The notes: generated by a model from the sequence alone, not told the origin. Positions 1-6,339 are shown, counted from the stretch's first letter. The stretch is DNA of 8,241 nucleotides from JBFLXN01 sp040755715 [NCBI: Candidatus Edwardsbacteria bacterium] (GCA_040755715.1 JBFLXN010000125.1:1-8241); one strand, 5' to 3'. Numbers and translations: made by a program.

Positions 1-85
1 CTTCATATTGCTTTAAATGTTTATCATGATACTCGCATATCATTTTGTAAATCTTCTTTATCTCCTTGTCAGATAATCGTTTCAT
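1..85 (-). CDS. 5' end of an unidentified gene, cut off by the window edge
   Basis: A minus-strand reading frame starts with ATG at 85-83 and stays open for 28 codons to the window edge. The first residues read MKRLSDKEIKKIYKMIC, and the rest is charged and probably helical. The start is well supported by a strong Shine-Dalgarno (AAGGAGAT, complement of 91-98) five bases upstream. I do not recognise the family, and 28 residues show no diagnostic motif. Its upstream leader contains the hairpin-rich element at 118-337, so that insertion sits in or next to its promoter region. It is a real gene start by its signals, but the function is unknown. Confidence 0.55.
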   Translation of the reverse strand, partial: MKRLSDKEIKKIYKMICEYHDKHLKQYE

Positions 86-117
86 ATTTTATCTCCTTTT
101 CAGACGACCAATTGCGT

Positions 118-337
118 ATAACGGGATGCGGATGAGCGAAGTGCCCCTTTAGGGGCATAGGTTCGACAGGCTCACTACAAGTTTTGGCTTCAGCCTCGAT
201 CCACTTCGTGCGACCCACCTTTGGTGGGTACCCCGCCGCCGCTGATAGCCGAAGTGACGCTTCGCAACCTCCCTTTTTCAAAAATTCCACTTGAGTTACA
301 TAAGGCTTCCGCCTTTCGCTCATCCGCATCCCGATAA
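118..337. mobile_element. MITE-like element with 19-bp perfect terminal inverted repeats
   Basis: The sequence at 122-140 (cgggatgcggatgagcgaa) is repeated exactly in inverted form at 315-333. Immediately outside both ends is the same 4-bp word ATAA (118-121 and 334-337), as a target-site duplication would give. The 212-bp element has no convincing coding capacity. Its inside is a string of small perfect hairpins: 142-148/151-157 (tgcccct/aggggca), 186-189/192-195, 213-219/223-229 (acccacc/ggtgggt) and 302-306/311-315. It also carries the word gttcgacaggctca, which I know as a common dispersed repeat in bacterial genomes. This fits a non-autonomous miniature transposable element. An alternative is a composite of dispersed palindromic repeats with no transposition history. 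Confidence 0.5.
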
Positions 338-369
338 CCAAAATGGAGCGAAGCGACATTTTGGTTATC
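333..369. repeat. 13-bp perfect hairpin abutting the MITE-like element
   Basis: gataaccaaaatg (333-345) and cattttggttatc (357-369) are perfect inverted repeats around an 11-base loop (gagcgaagcga). The left arm begins on the last base of the terminal inverted repeat of the neighbouring element. There is no T-run after either arm, so it is not a classical terminator. The loop word gagcgaag echoes gagcgaa in the terminal repeat. Confidence 0.6.
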
Positions 370-376
370 TTGTTTG

Positions 377-396
377 TATCCGAACAGGTTCGGATA
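377..396. repeat. 9-bp perfect hairpin with a 2-base loop
   Basis: tatccgaac (377-385) and gttcggata (388-396) are perfectly complementary around the dinucleotide ag. It lies in gene-free DNA, with no adjacent T-run on either strand and no known family. It is probably part of the same hairpin-rich repeat field as 118-369. DNA from here to about 535 shows nothing else that I can name beyond a weak 5-bp hairpin at 462-474 (gacaa/ttgtc). Confidence 0.45.
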
Positions 397-538
397 TACC
401 GAATCTGGACGAAACCCTATAAATCTTCTTTTATGGTGAGCTAAGGCTGAACCATCTCTTTGACAAATCTTGTCGGTTTTCACCTCCGCACGCTACTTGG
501 CTAATCCTGAAGAACGGATTTTCAGAAACTTAAAACGG

Positions 539-660
539 TTATCAGAGAATCAGGTTATCAGGTAGCGGCCATCAGGGTATCAGGACATCAGGTTACTTCA
601 AAGAATCCCTCTGTTAACTGACTTTCTCCTGATGTTCTGATGTCCTGCATCCTGATAACC
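539..660. repeat. Degenerate ATCAGG repeat field forming a long imperfect stem-loop downstream of the operon
   Basis: The left half (539-592) contains six copies of a TATCAGG/ACATCAGG-type word at roughly 7-8 base spacing, interrupted once by tagcggcc. The right half (628-660) carries the same words in inverted orientation. Perfect arms include ggttatcagg (553-562) with cctgataacc (651-660), and caggacatcag (581-591) with ctgatgtcctg (637-647). The whole can fold into a stem of about 108 bases. It begins about 40 bases after the mvhG-like stop codon, so it could stop or stabilise the operon transcript. There is no U-tract, so intrinsic termination is not supported. From 661 to 700 I see nothing. 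Confidence 0.6.
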
Positions 661-700
661 CGGTATGCGCCTTTGACTTTTTAATCCATCAAATCCATAA

Positions 701-1669
701 TTATTGTGAGATTCTTCTTCTTCTCAACAGAGACCCTGGTAAACTATACATATAAAATAATCCGCCGGGGTCAATTACTGAATCGGCTAATTTTTTCAAT
801 TCCGCTTCGTCAGTGGTGTCAAAGATAGAACCTAAAGCCGAAAGGAATTTTGCCCCCTGGTCAATCACTTCTTTCGTCGGCCCGAAACAACCTCTGCAAG
901 CAATATTGGCATTGATGCAGCGCTCCCCACAACCAGAACGAGTCGCTGGACCCAGACAGATTATTCCTTCAGCCAGGAAGCATTTCTCCGGGTCAGCCAT
1001 AACCTGATGAATTCTCTTAATTTCTTTAATAGCAATTTTCTCCGGTTTACTTTTGGCTCTCGGACAGGTGTCACACAGAGCCTTGTCCGGAGCCAGAACT
1101 GAGCCTTTGGGAGGTAGATTGCCTTCCAAGATAGCCATCACGGCTTTAGTAATCAAATCTGGTGGTGGGGCACAGCCAGGTAGATAGTAGTCAACATCAA
1201 TCACCTGGTCTAAGGTATGAACCGTATCATAGAATTCTGGCAAGGTGAGTTCACCTACTTCTGTTTTTGTCTTCGTCTGCGGAAAGATTCCTTCTGGATT
1301 AACCGTGCTGGGAGCAAGTTTATAGGCTCTTTCAAAGATTCCAGCACGATTGGAAAAATTGGCTAATCCCGGAATTCCTCCTAAATGGGCGCAACTACCA
1401 AATGCTACGACTAAGCCTGATTTTTTTCTTAAGAGTTTAGCCAGGTGTTCCTGCTCTTCTGTTCTCACTGACCCGTTCATAAAGGTCACGGCAATAGAGC
1501 CGTCTGGCATAGCTTCTACATCCTTGTATTTAAAATCCAGAGCCACTGGCCAGAGGACGATGTCAACCGCATCCACGACTTTCAAGATGTCTTCTGCCAA
1601 ATCTACTACTGCTTCTTCGCATCCACCGCAAGAAGCGTTCCAGTAGAATGCAACCTTTGGTTTAGCCAT
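701..1669 (-). CDS. mvhG: MvhG-like [NiFe]-hydrogenase small subunit homologue (F420-non-reducing hydrogenase / sulfhydrogenase delta family)
   Basis: This 322-residue cytoplasmic iron-sulfur protein has no signal peptide or membrane segment and is of usual length for MvhG/FrhG/HydD proteins. The N-terminal half is the flavodoxin-like small-subunit domain. It has the proximal-cluster ligands C14 and C17 (SCGGCE), C93 (GSCAHLGG) and C166 (LPGCAPPP). The C-terminal third carries eight more cysteines (C199, C202, C230, C238, C247, C251, C258, C261) in the family pattern C-x-GP-x-TR-x-GCG...C..GC-x-GP, enough for two further [4Fe-4S] clusters. In the methanogen complex such a subunit passes electrons from the nickel-iron large subunit to MvhD/HdrA. 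The ATG has a full AGGAGGT site (1674-1680). No large subunit follows. The protein ends in an LLRRRRISQ tail encoded by a run of four AGA codons. Family assignment is firm; the partner is unknown. Confidence 0.85.
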   Translation of the reverse strand: MAKPKVAFYWNASCGGCEEAVVDLAEDILKVVDAVDIVLWPVALDFKYKDVEAMPDGSIAVTFMNGSVRTEEQEHLAKLLRKKSGLVVAFGSCAHLGGIPGLANFSNRAGIFERAYKLAPSTVNPEGIFPQTKTKTEVGELTLPEFYDTVHTLDQVIDVDYYLPGCAPPPDLITKAVMAILEGNLPPKGSVLAPDKALCDTCPRAKSKPEKIAIKEIKRIHQVMADPEKCFLAEGIICLGPATRSGCGERCINANIACRGCFGPTKEVIDQGAKFLSALGSIFDTTDEAELKKLADSVIDPGGLFYMYSLPGSLLRRRRISQ

Positions 1670-1723
1670 TCTTACCTCCTGTTTATATTAAGCAGTTGTG
1701 TCTAAGAGTAGCAAAGCCCATTG

Positions 1724-2143
1724 TTATCTGCTATGCCACCCCATTTTCTCTTTCTCAAACTTCCAGAAATCACTCGGTTTTAAAATTGGAATCCCTTGAA
1801 AGTCTTTTAACACAAGTAGGTCTTCATCTCCACTGATAAGGCAGTCTACATTTCCACTTACTGCTGATGCTAAAATATGGTCATCATCGGGATCCCGACA
1901 AACAGGTGATGATAAGGGAGTATAAGTCACCATTACTGTATTTTCACAAATAAAATTTACAACTCGATCCGCTTTAGTCTTTGAAAAACCAAATTTCTTT
2001 ACCAGATTTTCATAAAATTCATCAAGAATCCACTGAGATATGTAGATTGTATGTTCTACCAGACAATGCTCAAAAAGCTCATTGCATATTCCCCGTGCTA
2101 TGAATGCAGCAAGCAGCACATTTGTATCCAAGAATATCTTCAC
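1724..2143 (-). CDS. PIN-domain toxin (putative ribonuclease) of a type II toxin-antitoxin pair
   Basis: This complete 139-residue PIN domain resembles the 'putative toxin component, PIN family' group (COG1569/TIGR00305). The acidic metal-binding set is visible: D6 in FLDTNVLL, E42 in LDEFYENL, the RDPDDDH cluster at 83-89, and D106/D108 in ISGDEDLLVL. The C-terminal IPILKPSDFW matches the usual end of the family. Such toxins cleave RNA and are held inactive by the antitoxin encoded just upstream. The start is GTG at 2143-2141. An AAGGAGG site (2154-2160) lies about ten bases ahead, so translation does not depend on the antitoxin stop codon. The gene lies 54 bases before the mvhG-like gene and reads the same way. 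No catalytic residue is obviously lost, so the toxin looks intact. Confidence 0.85.
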   Translation of the reverse strand: MKIFLDTNVLLAAFIARGICNELFEHCLVEHTIYISQWILDEFYENLVKKFGFSKTKADRVVNFICENTVMVTYTPLSSPVCRDPDDDHILASAVSGNVDCLISGDEDLLVLKDFQGIPILKPSDFWKFEKEKMGWHSR

Positions 2144-2223
2144 CCTGTTAGAACCTCCTTATTTTAGATACAAATTCTCGTTTTTGGGTGAAATTCCTTA
2201 AACCAAAAGCTTCTAACGGAGGT

Positions 2224-2442
2224 TCATGACACCTTACGAAAAACATCCTCATCAGTATAAATACCTCGACTTTCTGCCTCGGGAACCATAAGTTGGCGAA
2301 GTCGATGGAATTCCTGCCGGGCAAAATACTGTCGCAGTGCCTCTCTAATAATGTCACTCCGATTGAGATGTTCTTTTCTAATTATCCAATCTAACTTTTG
2401 CTTAATCGACTTAGGAACACTTATAGTAATTGTTTCTCTCAT
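2224..2442 (-). CDS. Ribbon-helix-helix (CopG/Arc-type) antitoxin
   Basis: This 72-residue protein begins METITISVP-like (MRETITISVPKSIKQKLD), the N-terminal beta strand of a ribbon-helix-helix DNA-binding fold. Two helices follow, the second containing NRSDIIREALRQYF, the family's signature segment. The remaining 25 or so residues form the toxin-neutralising tail. Proteins of this class bind DNA as dimers and usually repress their own operon. It is encoded 80 bases ahead of the PIN toxin on the same strand, the standard antitoxin-first order, although the gap is longer than the usual near-overlap. The ATG start is preceded by a GAGAGGG purine run. The gene sits 61 bases after the hdrA stop codon. 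Confidence 0.85.
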   Translation of the reverse strand: MRETITISVPKSIKQKLDWIIRKEHLNRSDIIREALRQYFARQEFHRLRQLMVPEAESRGIYTDEDVFRKVS

Positions 2443-2461
2443 ATGAACCCTCTCTATTTTC

Positions 2462-2492
2462 TGTAATACAATTTAACGCACATATTGGTAAA
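2462..2492 (-). promoter_or_regulatory. Possible promoter/operator of the toxin-antitoxin pair
   Basis: On the minus strand TTTACC (2492-2487) and TATTAC (2468-2463) are spaced by 18 bases, about 20 bases ahead of the antitoxin start. The -10 overlaps the short palindrome TGTAATACA (2462-2470), which has the form of a ribbon-helix-helix half-site pair. Both elements are weak matches and the idea is inference from position. Confidence 0.25.
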
Positions 2493-2503
2493 TGTCGACT
2501 TTT

Positions 2504-4636
2504 TCACCGATTCATCTCCTCCAATATCCTGAATAACTTGCTTGACTCCTCTTTTCCAAACCACTCCAGACGAAGAACATTCTGCGGAAAATTCAATTGT
2601 TCTATAAAATCCTTCAGCATCTCACAACGGTTTCTTGCCTTGAAATTTCCCTCTAGATAATGACAGGCATCAGGGTAACAGCTGCCAATCAAAATTCCTT
2701 TTGCCCCTTGATTCAAAGCCTCTAAAATCATCTGGCTTTCCACTCTACCACTGCAGGGAATCCGCAGGATGGAGATATTTTCGGGGACTCTCTTCCCTTC
2801 ATAGCCCAACTTGTCAGCCGCATTATAGGCACTCCACTTGCACAAAAGACCTAAAACACTTCCTGGCTTTGCCAGAGATTTTATCTGGGCTAAAAGTTCT
2901 TTATCAGAATAGACTTGGAGCTGGTTAGCACCCGCTGGGCAAGTGGCAGAACAGATTCCACATCCCATACAGACAAATTCGTTCACTTTTACCTTTTCCT
3001 CTTCTTCATAGATAGCGCCATAAGGACAGGTGTTTACACATAACCGGCAATTTAAGGCAGAACAGATATCGCTATTAATTTTAGTCGTCCAAGTTCTAAA
3101 AGAAAAATCCTCTTTCTTTAGTAAATTGATAACTGAAGCGGCGGCATTTCTGGCATCTATTATTGCCTCACTCACACTTACCGGAAATGAAGCACCACCA
3201 CATAAGAATATACCCTTGGGATTGCTGTCAGCAGAGAGAGAAGATTCTAAATAAGAATTAGGGAATTTTTCTGGCTCGGTTTTAATGCCTAATTTTTTCA
3301 AAAGATTTTGTTCAGGAACAAATCCTAAAGACAAGACTACACAATCGCTCTCAATTTCCAGCATTTCATCCAATAACATATCTTCAACTACTACCAAAAG
3401 TTTCTCTTCACTTCTTTTTACTTCTGAAGGCTTGCCTTTGATGAAGGTTACACCTGAGACCTGGCGTAAAGTCTCATAGAATTTCTCTCTCTCCCCATAA
3501 GCCCTAATGTCAATATAGGTGAAATAGACCTCTGCCTTAGGATTTAGGTCTTTAATGAGTTTAGCCTCTTTCAATCCAATCAGACAGCAAACCCGAGAGC
3601 AGTAGGGAAGATATTTTTTATCTCGTGAACCAGCGCAACTGATAATTACTACTCTTTGGGGATTGATTAGACCAGAGGTTACCTTTCGCTCAAATTCTAA
3701 AGTAGTCATCACTCCATCATAACGACCATAGCCATATTCTGTTATTTTCTTGGCATCGTAAAAATTGAGACCGCTGGCTACAATCACTGCCCCAACATTA
3801 GCCAACAAAATTTCTTCAGAATCAAGTTTAATCCGAGGGCAAACCTTCACACACTCACCACATTTAGTGCAATTTTCCCAGTCAATTTGATAATTATCAG
3901 GATAGGTCGGAAGATAATAAATCGCCCTTCGCTTAATTCCAAAATCCTCTACTTCTACCGGACAAACTTTTTCACATTCCCCGCAGAGATTACAACCGGA
4001 GATTTCGCTTTGATGGTGTTGAATCTTGGCGACGAAATCGCCAGGCATACCCTTAAATTCTAATAGTTCTGTAGAGGTATAAATCTTAATGTTTTCTTGC
4101 GTGACGACATCATTAATCAAATTAAATAATGTATGAGAATTTGGTGTCCCTTCCGGATAGACTCTATCCAGTTTGCTCACCATTCCGCCCAGGAATGGTG
4201 CCTTTTCAATGAGAATCACTTCCAATCCGGCTAAACTTAGAAGTTTTGCCGCTTCTAACCCGGCGACACCACCTCCAATCACTAGAACAGATTTACTCTT
4301 TACCAAAAACGGTTTCCTTTCTTCAGCAAAACGAACTTTAATTTTTTCTACGGCTGAGCCAATCAGTTCTTTTATTTTTTCCGGACTATATCCATAAAAA
4401 TGCCCTTGTTCTCTGATGTTGACTATTTCTGCATTGGCGCTGGCGAAATATCTTTCAGCTAAACGAGGTGTGCAACCGGCAATAATGACAGGTTTCCTGT
4501 TTTCCTTTTTCACCAATTCTTTGCCTTCTTTTGAGCACAACTCCTGATGAAAAATTACAGAAAATTCCTTTCCAAAATTCAGGTCTTTGGGTAATTTTAT
4601 TGTGCCCCGACAATCACAGACGAAAATCTTATTCAC
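2504..4636 (-). CDS. hdrA: HdrA-MvhD fusion: FAD/iron-sulfur subunit of a heterodisulfide-reductase-like complex
   Basis: This is the flavoprotein core of Hdr complexes, where FAD splits electron pairs between ferredoxin and a high-potential acceptor. I chose GTG at 4636-4634: GGAGG (4641-4645) lies four bases ahead, and the protein then starts MNKIFVCDC like known HdrA. A TTG ten codons earlier has no ribosome site. Domains on this 710-residue numbering: N-terminal HdrA domain with C7, C9, C34, C55; FAD motif GGGVAG (121-126); ferredoxin insert C215/218/221/225 and C256/259/262/266; HdrA signature C334, C346, C350, C351 (CAGSRD...YCSRVCC); C-terminal ferredoxin domain C525/530/533/537 and C556/559/562/566; and MvhD domain from about 590 (PCSGRV, C653-x4-C658-HY). 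In the MvhD part the second cysteine of the usual CxxC-x-Y is serine (CKWSAY). The protein is probably cytoplasmic. Confidence 0.9.
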   Translation of the reverse strand: MNKIFVCDCRGTIKLPKDLNFGKEFSVIFHQELCSKEGKELVKKENRKPVIIAGCTPRLAERYFASANAEIVNIREQGHFYGYSPEKIKELIGSAVEKIKVRFAEERKPFLVKSKSVLVIGGGVAGLEAAKLLSLAGLEVILIEKAPFLGGMVSKLDRVYPEGTPNSHTLFNLINDVVTQENIKIYTSTELLEFKGMPGDFVAKIQHHQSEISGCNLCGECEKVCPVEVEDFGIKRRAIYYLPTYPDNYQIDWENCTKCGECVKVCPRIKLDSEEILLANVGAVIVASGLNFYDAKKITEYGYGRYDGVMTTLEFERKVTSGLINPQRVVIISCAGSRDKKYLPYCSRVCCLIGLKEAKLIKDLNPKAEVYFTYIDIRAYGEREKFYETLRQVSGVTFIKGKPSEVKRSEEKLLVVVEDMLLDEMLEIESDCVVLSLGFVPEQNLLKKLGIKTEPEKFPNSYLESSLSADSNPKGIFLCGGASFPVSVSEAIIDARNAAASVINLLKKEDFSFRTWTTKINSDICSALNCRLCVNTCPYGAIYEEEEKVKVNEFVCMGCGICSATCPAGANQLQVYSDKELLAQIKSLAKPGSVLGLLCKWSAYNAADKLGYEGKRVPENISILRIPCSGRVESQMILEALNQGAKGILIGSCYPDACHYLEGNFKARNRCEMLKDFIEQLNFPQNVLRLEWFGKEESSKLFRILEEMNR

Positions 4637-4656
4637 TTTTCCTCCATTCCAAATTT

Positions 4657-5355
4657 TTATCTCCAAATCCGTGGTTTGAATCCTTTTTTGTTCAGTATTA
4701 CCATAGTCTCGCCTGATGGGGCCAGGATATATAAACCTTTACTTTCAGCAAATTCCACTGCCCCTTTACTCAACCTTATACCACTCACTATCCCAATTAA
4801 AGATTCGCCACGATATTTAGGGAAGAACTCAAAAAACTCATCAAGCCTCTTTAAGTAATTTTTAATATCCCTAATCCCTAAGGAACTCTTCACCTCCACT
4901 GCCAGAACTACCTCTTTGCCCTTCTTTTTACCCTCGCACAAAATATCAATCTCCAATTCACGACCGTTAAGACGGGTTCTGACCCTTTGATAGGTTCTAC
5001 TAATATCAATATCAAACTGTGTGAATAGCTGGAAAACCGAGGGCTCAACAAGTCCCTCAACAAATTTCCCCCAACCATCGGTGAGATTTCCGACCTGCTT
5101 ATCTGTTTTCTTCTGGCTTTCTATTAGTTTATCAATCTCGGCATCAGTCTTGTTCAACTGTTCATCGGTCTTCTTTAACTGCTCATCAGTCTTCTTTAGT
5201 TGTTCGTCAGTCCTCTTCTGGCTCTCTCGGAGTTCGTCAATCTCTACATCCCTTCTCTTCTGGCTAATCGCTATTTCTTTTAAAATCTGCCTTATCTCAC
5301 CAAAGCCATTGTCTCTCGGTATATTTCTTCTTATCATTTGGGTTTCACCCCCCAT
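4657..5355 (-). CDS. Coiled-coil protein with a PD-(D/E)XK nuclease-like C-terminal domain (DUF3782-like)
   Basis: The protein is 232 residues from the ATG at 5355-5353. The first 90 or so residues are a highly charged coiled coil with three heptads of KTDEQLK plus weaker copies. The C-terminal half carries ELEIDIL (E135, D137 on this numbering) and AVEVKSS (E154, K156), the D...ExK arrangement of PD-(D/E)XK nuclease folds, preceded by GWGKFVEGLVEPSVF. I relate it to DUF3782/COG5493-type proteins of unknown role; DNA binding or cleavage is inference. The ATG comes two bases after the hdrB stop (TGAAAATG), so translational coupling is likely and explains the lack of a clear ribosome site. An ATG at 5337 after a run of Gs is the alternative start. 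It has no obvious link to Hdr chemistry and looks like an accessory insertion. Confidence 0.7.
   Translation of the reverse strand: MGGETQMIRRNIPRDNGFGEIRQILKEIAISQKRRDVEIDELRESQKRTDEQLKKTDEQLKKTDEQLNKTDAEIDKLIESQKKTDKQVGNLTDGWGKFVEGLVEPSVFQLFTQFDIDISRTYQRVRTRLNGRELEIDILCEGKKKGKEVVLAVEVKSSLGIRDIKNYLKRLDEFFEFFPKYRGESLIGIVSGIRLSKGAVEFAESKGLYILAPSGETMVILNKKGFKPRIWR
5149..5211 (-). repeat. Three 21-bp tandem repeats coding for TDEQLKK heptads
   Basis: Units at 5149-5169, 5170-5190 and 5191-5211 are 21 bases each and differ at only a few positions. Each encodes one seven-residue turn pair of the coiled coil in the nuclease-like gene. A fourth, decayed copy follows to 5232. Since 21 is a multiple of three, gain or loss of units would change coiled-coil length without shifting the frame. 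Confidence 0.8.
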
Positions 5356-5357
5356 TT

Positions 5358-6236
5358 TCAAAGACCAATCTTTGTTAAGACTGAATCCGCCTTCACGGTA
5401 TTAAACTGAAAACCTAATTCCTTCGGTTCTATTCCTAAAGCCAATCCAAGAAGTTGCGGATAATAGAGAATCGGCAGTGCGTAATTTTCATTAAATGTCT
5501 GTTCAATCTTCTTTTGATTCGCTTCATACATTACATCACAAAAAGGGCAAATGACAATCAAAGCGTCAGCCTTATTTTCTTTTACCGAGTCAAGTTTTTT
5601 CTTGGCGATTCTCAAGCCAGTCATTTCGTCAATCCCCATTGTGGCACCACCGCAGCAATTTTTCTCTTCAGGATATTCCACCAAGAAAGTCCCAGTAACT
5701 TCTACCAATTCCTTAAGTGTTCTTGGTATTTCTGGTTCATCAAAATGCTCAAAGACTTCAGAGGGTTTTAAGTAATGACAACCGGAATGAACTGCTACTT
5801 TCAAAGAATTAAGCGGACGCTGAATAAGCTTTCTTATATTTTCTAAGCCAATTTCTTCGTAAATAAGCCGGGCAAAATGTTTAATTTTCGTTTTGCCTTT
5901 TACTTCTCTTTTTAAATGACTCAATTGTTTGTTCACTCTTTCTTTAGTTGAGTATTCTTCTTTAATCCTCTTGGCGGCTTCGGTTAAAGTAGAAGTGCAG
6001 GAAGAGCAGAGAGTGCAGATTGTTTCAATATCTTTAGATTCGGCCAAGCTTAGATTTCTTGCGGCCAGCAAGAAGGCTATTTCGGCGTTAGTCGCTTTCA
6101 CGGGAAAACCACAGCAGGAGAAATCTTCTATCTCAACGAATTCCAATCCCAGCCGATTGGCTACTTTTCTGGCGGAAAGCTCGTAATGAGTTCCTCTAAC
6201 TGGAACGGTGCAACCTAAAAAGAGGGCGTATTTCAT
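5358..6236 (-). CDS. hdrB: HdrB: CCG-domain catalytic subunit of a heterodisulfide-reductase-like complex
   Basis: This 292-residue soluble protein has two cysteine-rich CCG modules. Module 1 is C9, C41-C42-G, C77, C80; module 2 is C153, C194-C195-G, C230, C233. This is the complete ligand set for the two non-cubane [4Fe-4S] clusters that reduce the disulfide substrate in methanogen HdrB, with almost the same spacing. An extra cysteine, C74, lies beside module 1 (CTLCSSC). The natural substrate in a bacterium without coenzymes M and B is unknown. The N-terminus (MKYALFLGCTVPVRG) is typical of the family, and the ATG follows a GAGGA site (6246-6250) at about ten bases. It is separated from hdrC by 70 bases of repeat-like DNA and leads straight into the nuclease-like gene. 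No ligand is missing, so it should be active. Confidence 0.93.
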   Translation of the reverse strand: MKYALFLGCTVPVRGTHYELSARKVANRLGLEFVEIEDFSCCGFPVKATNAEIAFLLAARNLSLAESKDIETICTLCSSCTSTLTEAAKRIKEEYSTKERVNKQLSHLKREVKGKTKIKHFARLIYEEIGLENIRKLIQRPLNSLKVAVHSGCHYLKPSEVFEHFDEPEIPRTLKELVEVTGTFLVEYPEEKNCCGGATMGIDEMTGLRIAKKKLDSVKENKADALIVICPFCDVMYEANQKKIEQTFNENYALPILYYPQLLGLALGIEPKELGFQFNTVKADSVLTKIGL

Positions 6237-6262
6237 TTTGGTATTTCCTCATATTTTGCTTC

Positions 6263-6297
6263 AGTTTCTCTAGTCCACAGATTGCGCAGAAAAAACT
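6263..6297. other. hdrC-hdrB spacer with a dispersed-repeat-like word
   Basis: The minus strand of this spacer reads TCTGCGCAATCTGTGG, a word I know as a recurrent intergenic sequence in many environmental bacteria. No hairpin, promoter or reading frame is evident. It joins directly to the 14-bp repeat at 6298-6339, so the whole hdrC-hdrB spacer appears to be repeat-derived. Confidence 0.3.
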
Positions 6298-6339
6298 GTT
6301 TATCGCTCACTGTTCATCGTTTGTCGTCCATCGTTCAAA
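6298..6339. repeat. Degenerate 14-bp tandem repeat running into the 3' end of hdrC
   Basis: Three units start at 6298, 6312 and 6326: GTTTATCGCTCACT, GTTCATCGTTTGTC and GTCCATCGTTCAAA. The shared core is GTYYATCG at a 14-base period. The repeat covers the last nine codons and the stop codon of hdrC and continues into the spacer. Confidence 0.5.

Noticed and set aside
69-483. Two overlapping minus-strand reading frames (69-359 and 190-483) of about 96 codons
   Set aside because: They run through the inverted repeats and hairpins in different frames, lack ribosome sites, and their translations mirror dispersed-repeat words (such as SEPVEP) instead of any protein family.
539-660. CRISPR array
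   Set aside because: The repeated word is only 6-8 bases, spacing is far too short for spacers, and half the copies are inverted.
553-660. Rho-independent terminator after the mvhG-like gene
   Set aside because: A long stem is possible, but it is imperfect with a 30-base-plus loop and no U-run follows on the minus strand.
86-700. tRNA, rRNA or known riboswitch in the gene-free stretch
   Set aside because: I found no cloverleaf arrangement, T-loop motif, rRNA core sequence or familiar riboswitch core, only the repeats and hairpins listed.
1674-1716. A separate promoter for the mvhG-like gene (TTGCTA, 17 bases, TTAATA on the minus strand)
   Set aside because: The -35 and -10 matches are weak, and transcription would start within or next to the ribosome site, leaving almost no leader.
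2148-2357. Minus-strand frame overlapping the antitoxin and the gap before the toxin
   Set aside because: It overlaps the clear RHH antitoxin in another frame and has no recognisable fold, so it is a shadow.
2504-4636. Reading the hdrA product as QmoB or a sulfate-reduction Qmo subunit
   Set aside because: The MvhD fusion resembles QmoB, but the full HdrA N-terminal domain, the CAGSRD...YCSRVCC signature and adjacent hdrB and hdrC point to an Hdr complex. No Apr, Dsr or QmoC gene is in the window.
5021-5404. Plus-strand frame of 127 codons opposite the coiled-coil gene
   Set aside because: Its repetitive Cys/Ser/Phe composition is simply the antisense of the 21-bp heptad repeats, and it has no ribosome site.
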